This document shows positions 15,362-20,445 of a stretch of DNA of 20,445 nt, piece after piece. The number at the start of each line of letters is the position of its first letter. The stretch's first letter is position 1. The notes below the pieces were generated by a model. It had not been told where the DNA came from. It saw only the letters and a program-made list of their open reading frames with translations, and did not search any database. The stretch comes from an uncultured Actinomycetes bacterium (lineage in GTDB: Bacteria > Actinomycetota > Actinomycetes > Nanopelagicales > Nanopelagicaceae). A program made the position numbers and the translations under genes. Location of the stretch: the NCBI GenBank assembly GCA_903820565.1, contig CAIJHZ010000028.1, positions 1-20,445 of the forward strand, written 5' to 3'.

Positions 15362-16900
15362 ATGCTGAACTACATCCTGCGCCGTATTGGCGTATCCGTG
15401 ATGATTTTGTTTGGATCAAGTTTTTTGGTCTACAACCTTGCAGCCTATGCAAGTGATCCTTTAGCAGAGCTTCGTCTCAGTACTGATGATGGCGCTAGAC
15501 AGCGAATCATCGCTTTAACTCGTGATTTAAATCTTGATGTTCCACCTCCAATTCGATATTTCATGTGGCTAAAGGGAATCCTTGGAATATTTGTAGGTAA
15601 ATTTGATATGGGAGCCACTCGGGAAGCTTCAACTGTTCAAGCAGAACTTGCTTATGCGATCCCAACGACATTGCGTTTAGTTTTTGCTGCAACTTTTACC
15701 GCGTTGCTCATTGGTTTAGCACTTGGTGTTATATCAGCTCTTCGCCAATACAGCCGTTTTGACTACGGAATGACTTTCTTAGCATTCCTTCTTTACTCAC
15801 TTCCAATTTTCTGGGTTGCCGTACTTCTCAAAGAATTCATGGCAATTCAATTTAATAATTTCTTAGCAGACCCTAATATCCCGATTAAGTGGATGGTGAT
15901 TATGTCCATCGTGGGCAGCGTCTTCTGGAGTTCCCTCTTTGGAGGAGAGCGCAAGAGATTCTGGAGCGTTTTTGCTGGCGCATTTGCCACAAATTTTGTA
16001 GTTCTATGGGCAATTGATTTAACGGACTGGTACCTGAAGCCTGGGCTTGGTCCAATCCTAATTGGCATACTCTCAGGTCTTGCAGCAATAGGAATTACAG
16101 CTGTATCAACTGGGTTAGATAATAAGCCAGCAAGAAATGCTGCGCTATCGATGGCCGGCCTTGGTGTGATTCTCTATTACCCATTGCAGCGCTTGTTCGA
16201 AAACAATGGTTCATATCTGTTAATCATTGCACTCCTTCTGATCACAATCGGTTTGGGGTATGGAAGTTCATATGTATTTAGCAAGATTGACCGCGGGCCG
16301 ATTGCGCGTACTGCGATTTTAACTGGCGTAGTTAGCGGTGTGTTTATATTTGCTGATCGATTAATGCAAAGCTGGACGGCATACCGTGAAACAGATGCGA
16401 TTAATTATCGTCCTATTCCTACCTACGGTCAGCGCAATGACCAATTGGAAAGCCCCGATTTTTGGATCCAAAATCTGGATGTCATTACTCACCTAATTTT
16501 GCCAACATTGGCGCTCATCCTGATCTCTCTTGCAGGCTGGATTCGTTATTCACGTGGTGCGCTATTAGAGGTTCTCAATCAAGATTACATTCGTACCGGC
16601 CGTGCCAAGGGTTTGAATGAGCGAACCGTTATTACTCGCCACGCATTCCGTAACATGATGCTCCCTCTTTCCAGCCTATTTGTTGGTGAATTTGTTGGTT
16701 TAGTAGGCGGCGCAGTTATTACAGAGCGCGTATTCGGCTGGCAAGGAATGGGAACTCTTGGAATTAAGGCTATTAATGGATATGACCTTAATTTATTGAT
16801 GGGCGTGAATTTGCTTCTATCAATTTTGGTTATCTTCGGAAACCTTCTTGCAGACTTAGTGTATTCAGCTCTGGATCCTCGCATCAGATTGGGTAAGTAA
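15362..16900 (+). CDS. dppB: Peptide ABC permease, DppB/OppB type with a large multi-helix insertion
   Basis: 512 aa, against about 310-340 for most DppB proteins. Seen: the family N-terminus (NYILRRIGVSVMILFGSSFLVYNL), TLRLVFAAT and YSLPIFW, then much later HLILPTLALILISLAGWIRYSRG and the EAA coupling loop DYIRTGRAKGLNERTVITRHAFRN (about 408-431), and the usual ending ADLVYSALDPRIRLG. The extra 170-190 residues lie roughly at 165-350, between the third core helix and the helix starting at HLILP. They contain about six hydrophobic segments with short polar links. The insertion keeps frame and codon use, so it is not an assembly error. Its role is unknown. The next gene begins 2 nt after the stop, and the two permeases should form the membrane channel. 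Confidence 0.9.
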   Translation: MLNYILRRIGVSVMILFGSSFLVYNLAAYASDPLAELRLSTDDGARQRIIALTRDLNLDVPPPIRYFMWLKGILGIFVGKFDMGATREASTVQAELAYAIPTTLRLVFAATFTALLIGLALGVISALRQYSRFDYGMTFLAFLLYSLPIFWVAVLLKEFMAIQFNNFLADPNIPIKWMVIMSIVGSVFWSSLFGGERKRFWSVFAGAFATNFVVLWAIDLTDWYLKPGLGPILIGILSGLAAIGITAVSTGLDNKPARNAALSMAGLGVILYYPLQRLFENNGSYLLIIALLLITIGLGYGSSYVFSKIDRGPIARTAILTGVVSGVFIFADRLMQSWTAYRETDAINYRPIPTYGQRNDQLESPDFWIQNLDVITHLILPTLALILISLAGWIRYSRGALLEVLNQDYIRTGRAKGLNERTVITRHAFRNMMLPLSSLFVGEFVGLVGGAVITERVFGWQGMGTLGIKAINGYDLNLLMGVNLLLSILVIFGNLLADLVYSALDPRIRLGK

Positions 16901-16902
16901 CG

Positions 16903-17967
16903 ATGAAACTATTTGGACGCAAAGCAACAGAGGGAGAAATTCTCGCTGGAGGCGAAAATGCCATTGCTAACAAAGAGGTAGAAGGCTTAAGCCAAGGTCA
17001 GATTGTTCGTCGACGTTTCTTCCGTCACCGCGCAGCTGTTATTGCGCTCGTAACTCTTTCAAGCATTATTGTGTTTGTAATTACTGCACTGGATACAAAA
17101 ATCGGACCGATTCGTATTCCCGGTTGGTGGAAATGGACTGTAGAAGATATTCCAGAGCTTCGTTATCTAGATTGCCCTGGCGGCGCAACTGGATGTCCAA
17201 CATTTTCAATTAATCCAAGTTCGAATTTTGGTTTAGGGTCACACCCATTTGGCCAAGATGACATTGGTCGCGATTACTTTGCACTTGTAATGAATGGTGC
17301 TCGCCGCTCATTGATGATCATGTTTGTTATTGGTGCAGTTTCTGGATTTATCGGTGTTGTCGTTGGTTCGATTTCTGGCTTCTACGGCAAGAAAATCGAT
17401 TCAGTTCTGATGCGCTTGGTGGACTTCTTGCAAACAGTGCCAACAATTATTATCGCAGCGGTTATTGGTAAGGCGGCTGGTCGCGTTGGTCCCCTCTTTC
17501 TTGCGCTATTCCTCGGTTTACTCGGCTGGACAGGCCTTGCTCGTTTAGTTCGAGCTCAATTCCTGTCATTGCGCGAAATGGAATTCGTCGATGCAGCACG
17601 TGTTGCAGGAGCTTCCAATATACGTATCGCCTTTAAGCACATTCTTCCAAATGCTATTGGCCAGATCATCGTTACTATTACGCTGATTATGGCTGGTGCA
17701 ATTCTTACTGAAACCGCACTGTCATATCTTGGTTTTGGTGTTGTTGCTCCGGATGTTTCACTGGGACTTTTGATTAGCCAGTACGAGTCATCATTTACAA
17801 CACGTCCATGGCTCTTCTGGTGGCCAGGGTTCTTTATTATTTCCATTGCTCTGTGCGTTAACTTTATTGGTGATGGCTTACGTGATGCTTTCGACCCTCG
17901 TCAACGACGCAGAATCACAAAGAAGGATCGCCTACAGGCGAAGCTTCAGAATAAGGCTGGTGAGTAA
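16903..17967 (+). CDS. dppC: Peptide ABC permease, DppC/OppC type
   Basis: 354 aa. This is the second membrane subunit of the importer. Seen: a cytoplasmic N-terminal arm (1-40), a first helix at about 44-62, then an extracytoplasmic loop of about 65 residues containing two Cys (DCPGGATGC), ending in the family motif HPFGQDDIGRDYF. Further core helices follow, with the EAA loop EFVDAARVAGASNIRIAFKHILPN (about 227-250) and the C-terminal DGLRDAFDPRQRRR. The loop is somewhat longer than usual and the two cysteines could form a disulfide. The gap of 2 nt on either side shows tight operon packing and probably translational coupling. The ATG is the only reasonable start. Confidence 0.93.
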   Translation: MKLFGRKATEGEILAGGENAIANKEVEGLSQGQIVRRRFFRHRAAVIALVTLSSIIVFVITALDTKIGPIRIPGWWKWTVEDIPELRYLDCPGGATGCPTFSINPSSNFGLGSHPFGQDDIGRDYFALVMNGARRSLMIMFVIGAVSGFIGVVVGSISGFYGKKIDSVLMRLVDFLQTVPTIIIAAVIGKAAGRVGPLFLALFLGLLGWTGLARLVRAQFLSLREMEFVDAARVAGASNIRIAFKHILPNAIGQIIVTITLIMAGAILTETALSYLGFGVVAPDVSLGLLISQYESSFTTRPWLFWWPGFFIISIALCVNFIGDGLRDAFDPRQRRRITKKDRLQAKLQNKAGE

Positions 17968-17969
17968 CA

Positions 17970-19622
17970 ATGACTGAAAAAAATGTTCTTGAAATCTCTG
18001 ATTTCAATGTTGATTTTTGGGTAGATGGAGTTTGGTACCCAGCAGTTATTGATATGAACTTAGGTCTTGCCGCAGGCAAGGTCACCGCAATCGTGGGTGA
18101 ATCTGGTTCTGGTAAGTCAACAACAGCACTTGGCCTTATGTCCTTACTTGCATCCAACGCTCGTATGCAAGGCAGCGTCAAGGTCAAGGGCGAAGAGATG
18201 CTCAACGCCAAGTCTTCTGTTTTGCGTCAGTTTCGTGGAAAAGAAGTTGCATACATTTTCCAGGAGCCAATGACTGCGCTAAACCCTTTGTACACAATTG
18301 GTTTTCAGATCGTAGAAACTTTGCGAAACCACTTTGTTATGGGTCCAAAAGAAGCCCATACTCGAGCTTTGGAATTAATCACAATGGTGGATATTCCAGA
18401 TCCAGAAAAATCAATTCTTAAATACCCACACCAATTATCAGGTGGACAGCGTCAGCGCGCGATGATCGCACAAGCACTTGCGTGTGATCCTGCTTTGCTG
18501 GTTGCAGATGAACCTACAACCGCACTCGATGTGACAGTTCAGGCTGAAATTCTTGATTTAATGCGTGGACTAAAAGACAAGCTTAACTCTGCAATCTTGT
18601 TGATTACACATGACATGGGCGTTGTGGCAGATATGGCTGATGAAATCCTTGTTATGAAGGATGGAATTACTGTTGAAAAGGGCACCGCGGATCAGATCTT
18701 CAACAAGCCGCAGCACCCTTACACACAGCAATTACTTGGTGCGGTTCCGATGCTTGGGTCAACAAAAAAGCGTGAACTTCCTTATAAGGAAAATGCAAAG
18801 CCTGCCCCTGTATTGAAGTTAACTGATGTGACTATTGAATATCCAAAACGTGGTCGCCAACCAGCATTTACCGCTGTCAAGAATTTCAACCTTGAAATTT
18901 ATCCAGGTGAAATTGTTGGGCTTGTAGGAGAATCTGGTTCTGGTAAGACAACTGTTGGCCGTGCAGCTATTGGCTTACTTCCGGTAAAAGAGGGAAGTAT
19001 TCAGGTTGTTGGTAATGAAATCGCTGGCGCCGATCAAAAGCAGCTATCAGCAATTCGTCGCCACACCGGAATTGTTTTCCAAGATCCGGCATCTTCGCTA
19101 AACCCAAGACTTCCGATTGGTGAATCAATTGGCGAGCCTTTGTACCTTGCAGGTCTGGCAAAGGGTGCTGATCTAGCACGCAACGTTGAAGAGCTTCTGG
19201 ATCAGGTAGAACTTCCTCGCAGCTACCGAAACCGTTACCCACATGAACTTTCAGGTGGACAACGCCAGCGCGTAGGTATTGCACGTGCGCTAGCCCTGAC
19301 TCCAGATCTATTGATTGCTGATGAACCAACATCTGCATTAGATGTATCTGTTCAGGCACGTTTCCTCGAACTATTGCAAGAGCTTCAAGGCAAGTTGAAC
19401 TTTGCGTGTTTGTTTATTTCTCACGACTTAGCAGTCGTTGACATCTTGTCTCACCGAATTGCAGTAATGCAAAATGGTTTGCTCGTTGAAGTTGGCGATC
19501 GTGATCAGATCTTGAAGAATCCAAAGAATGATTACACAAAGCGTTTGATCTCAGCAGTGCCTGTTCCAGATCCTGCCGAACAAGCTATTCGCCGCGAGGC
19601 ACGTCTAGCCCTCAAGAAGTAG
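17970..19622 (+). CDS. Fused double ATPase of peptide ABC importer (DppD-DppF)
   Basis: 550 aa. Two complete ATP-binding domains are joined in one chain, instead of separate DppD and DppF subunits. Domain 1: Walker A GESGSGKS (43-50), Q-loop FQEP, signature LSGGQRQR (from 156), Walker B LLVADEP (176-182), switch His214. Domain 2: Walker A GESGSGKT (320-327), Q-loop FQDP, LSGGQRQR (from 427), LLIADEP (447-453), His485. All catalytic motifs are intact in both halves. Both keep the oligopeptide-family C-terminal segment (NKPQHPYTQQLLGAVP and NPKNDYTKRLISAVP). Fused forms like this are known in many bacteria. It energises import through the two upstream permeases. Confidence 0.94.
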   Translation: MTEKNVLEISDFNVDFWVDGVWYPAVIDMNLGLAAGKVTAIVGESGSGKSTTALGLMSLLASNARMQGSVKVKGEEMLNAKSSVLRQFRGKEVAYIFQEPMTALNPLYTIGFQIVETLRNHFVMGPKEAHTRALELITMVDIPDPEKSILKYPHQLSGGQRQRAMIAQALACDPALLVADEPTTALDVTVQAEILDLMRGLKDKLNSAILLITHDMGVVADMADEILVMKDGITVEKGTADQIFNKPQHPYTQQLLGAVPMLGSTKKRELPYKENAKPAPVLKLTDVTIEYPKRGRQPAFTAVKNFNLEIYPGEIVGLVGESGSGKTTVGRAAIGLLPVKEGSIQVVGNEIAGADQKQLSAIRRHTGIVFQDPASSLNPRLPIGESIGEPLYLAGLAKGADLARNVEELLDQVELPRSYRNRYPHELSGGQRQRVGIARALALTPDLLIADEPTSALDVSVQARFLELLQELQGKLNFACLFISHDLAVVDILSHRIAVMQNGLLVEVGDRDQILKNPKNDYTKRLISAVPVPDPAEQAIRREARLALKK

Positions 19623-19627
19623 CACCT

Positions 19628-20242
19628 ATGGACCTAGACCTTTTGGTCTTTGGACTAGACCTTGTTTCAACCTTTGCATTTGCATTAGTAGGAGCAAGTG
19701 TTGCCGCCAATAAGGGTTTAGATTTTGGTGGCATTTTATTTATTGCAGCGGTCGCTTCTATTTCAGGCGGGACTTTGCGCAATTTGTTTATGGGAGAGCA
19801 ACCTCCGTGGGTTCAGCGCCCTTGGTTGTTCGCCCCAATTGTTGCTGCATTCATGATCACCATTGCAATGGGCAAGACTCAATCTGTTGGCCGGTTTGCG
19901 TTATCACTAGACACTTTGGGGTTAGCAGTTGCAACTGTTTCAAGCGTTCAGTTTGCTTTGTCCAACGATGCACCATTGGCTGCAGCTGCAGTCTTAGGTT
20001 TAATCGGAGCGGTCTCTGGCGGATTGTTTAGAGACATCATGTGCCAGACAGAGCCAGTGTTGTTGCACCGTGAAACCGTTGGTACTGCCTGCCTATCTGG
20101 GGCGGTCATTTACTTAGCTCTAGATGCAGCCAATCTGAATGAAGCGGTTTCCGTCTCTGTAGCCGGTCTCGTGGTGGTCTTGGTACGGGAGATTTCGATC
20201 AAATTTAATTGGAATCTACCCACAATCAAAAAAGGCCACTAA
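19628..20242 (+). CDS. TRIC/UPF0126 family membrane channel protein
   Basis: 204 aa. This is the prokaryotic TRIC (trimeric intracellular cation channel) / UPF0126 family, the same family as E. coli YadS and YicG; some members act as glycine transporters. Seen: seven hydrophobic helices arranged as an internal duplication, with the two signature turns SGGTLRNLFMGEQPPW (about 46-61) and SGGLFRDIMCQTEPVLLHRE (about 130-149). The gene starts 5 nt after the ATPase stop and may be part of the ABC transcript, although there is no known functional link. Its TAA (20240-20242) overlaps the tgt stop on the other strand, so the two genes converge with no gap. Confidence 0.9.
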   Translation: MDLDLLVFGLDLVSTFAFALVGASVAANKGLDFGGILFIAAVASISGGTLRNLFMGEQPPWVQRPWLFAPIVAAFMITIAMGKTQSVGRFALSLDTLGLAVATVSSVQFALSNDAPLAAAAVLGLIGAVSGGLFRDIMCQTEPVLLHRETVGTACLSGAVIYLALDAANLNEAVSVSVAGLVVVLVREISIKFNWNLPTIKKGH

Positions 20243-20250
20243 TCCCTGGC
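20226..20250 (-). terminator. Intrinsic terminator of tgt inside the convergent TRIC gene
   Basis: On the - strand, GCCA (20250-20247) and TGGC (20238-20235) form a short stem ending in C followed by TTTTTT (20233-20228). A longer AGGCC/GGCCT pairing (20278-20274 with 20237-20233) around an inner hairpin C-UUCG-type sequence (20255-20266) is also possible. The T-run is encoded by the Lys codons at the C-terminus of the TRIC gene. Confidence 0.5.
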
Positions 20251-20445
20251 TTGACCACTTCGGTGGGTGTAGCGGCCTAAGAAATCGGCCTTCATGTCAG
20301 CAAAGTTTCCATCCAATAATGCTTGGCGCATCTGATCCACCAATCGCACAATAAATCTTTCATTATGAATCGTGGCCAGGGTCGCGCTAATGATTTCTTT
20401 GCCACGGAATACATGGTGCATATACGCCCGTGTGTAGTGCGTACA
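20239..20445 (-). CDS. tgt: tRNA-guanine transglycosylase, C-terminal fragment (runs off window)
   Basis: Only the last 68 residues are in the window; the gene continues beyond 20445. Tgt exchanges guanine for a queuosine precursor at position 34 of tRNAs with GUN anticodons. Seen: the fragment starts with CTHYTRAYMHHVFRGKEI, which matches the family's C-x-N-Y-[ST]-R-A-Y-[LM]-H-H motif, including the last cysteine of the zinc site. It then has LATIHNERFIVRLVDQMRQALLDG, with the zinc-ligand His in TIHN. The stop is TAG (20241-20239). It is convergent with the TRIC gene and shares 4 bases with it. Everything seen is intact. The in-frame ATG at 20421 is internal, not a start. Confidence 0.92.
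   Translation of the reverse strand, partial: CTHYTRAYMHHVFRGKEIISATLATIHNERFIVRLVDQMRQALLDGNFADMKADFLGRYTHRSGQARD

Noticed and set aside
1..20445. CRISPR arrays, insertion sequences, prophage genes, tRNA or rRNA genes
   Set aside because: No evenly spaced repeats with unique spacers, transposase-like frames, integrase genes or cloverleaf sequences were seen on either strand.

Overview
The window looks like chromosomal DNA of a small-genome, fairly AT-rich actinobacterium, plausibly a freshwater acI / Nanopelagicales-type lineage. This is inferred from gene content (a SenX3/RegX3-type Pho two-component pair divergent from phoU, DinB-like proteins, an actinobacterial-style dipeptide ABC operon), from very short intergenic gaps, and from ordinary bacterial codon use at clearly less than 50% GC. 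The exact taxon cannot be fixed from the sequence alone. There is no sign of phage, insertion sequence, CRISPR array, rRNA or tRNA.

Layout. (1) 22-2661, + strand: two tandem secreted proteins with signal peptides and Ig-like folds, ending at a bidirectional terminator (2678-2715). (2) 6531-2695, - strand: a tight operon of a SenX3-like histidine kinase, a RegX3/PhoP-like response regulator and an MMPL-family membrane transporter. (3) 6621-7274, + strand: phoU, divergent from the kinase. The 89-bp divergent gap holds contiguous 11-nt direct repeats that look like a PHO box. (4) 7342-7952: a previously uncalled 49-aa single-pass membrane protein followed 2 nt later by a DinB-superfamily protein. 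(5) 8043-13186: a large MalT-like LuxR/STAND regulator followed closely by two paralogous MFS exporters. (6) 13367-19622: a dipeptide/oligopeptide ABC importer operon (abundant-looking non-lipoprotein substrate-binding protein, two permeases, one fused double ATPase), with a strong intercistronic stem-loop after the binding-protein gene, and a TRIC/UPF0126 channel gene riding at the 3' end. (7) 20239-20445, - strand: the 3' end of tgt (tRNA-guanine transglycosylase), convergent with and overlapping the TRIC stop codon.

How it works together. The left-centre part is a phosphate-sensing locus (kinase, regulator, PhoU) with an MMPL transporter attached. Its kinase has no membrane anchor, which is odd for SenX3. 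The centre is a regulator plus two exporters that may form one inducible efflux unit. The right part is a nutrient (peptide) uptake operon, with the first gene set up for much higher expression than the rest. No clearly novel defence or mobile system was found. The most noteworthy items are the soluble SenX3-like kinase with its repeat array, the small membrane ORF, the permease with a large multi-helix insertion, and the RNA structures after the binding-protein gene and before the LuxR gene.
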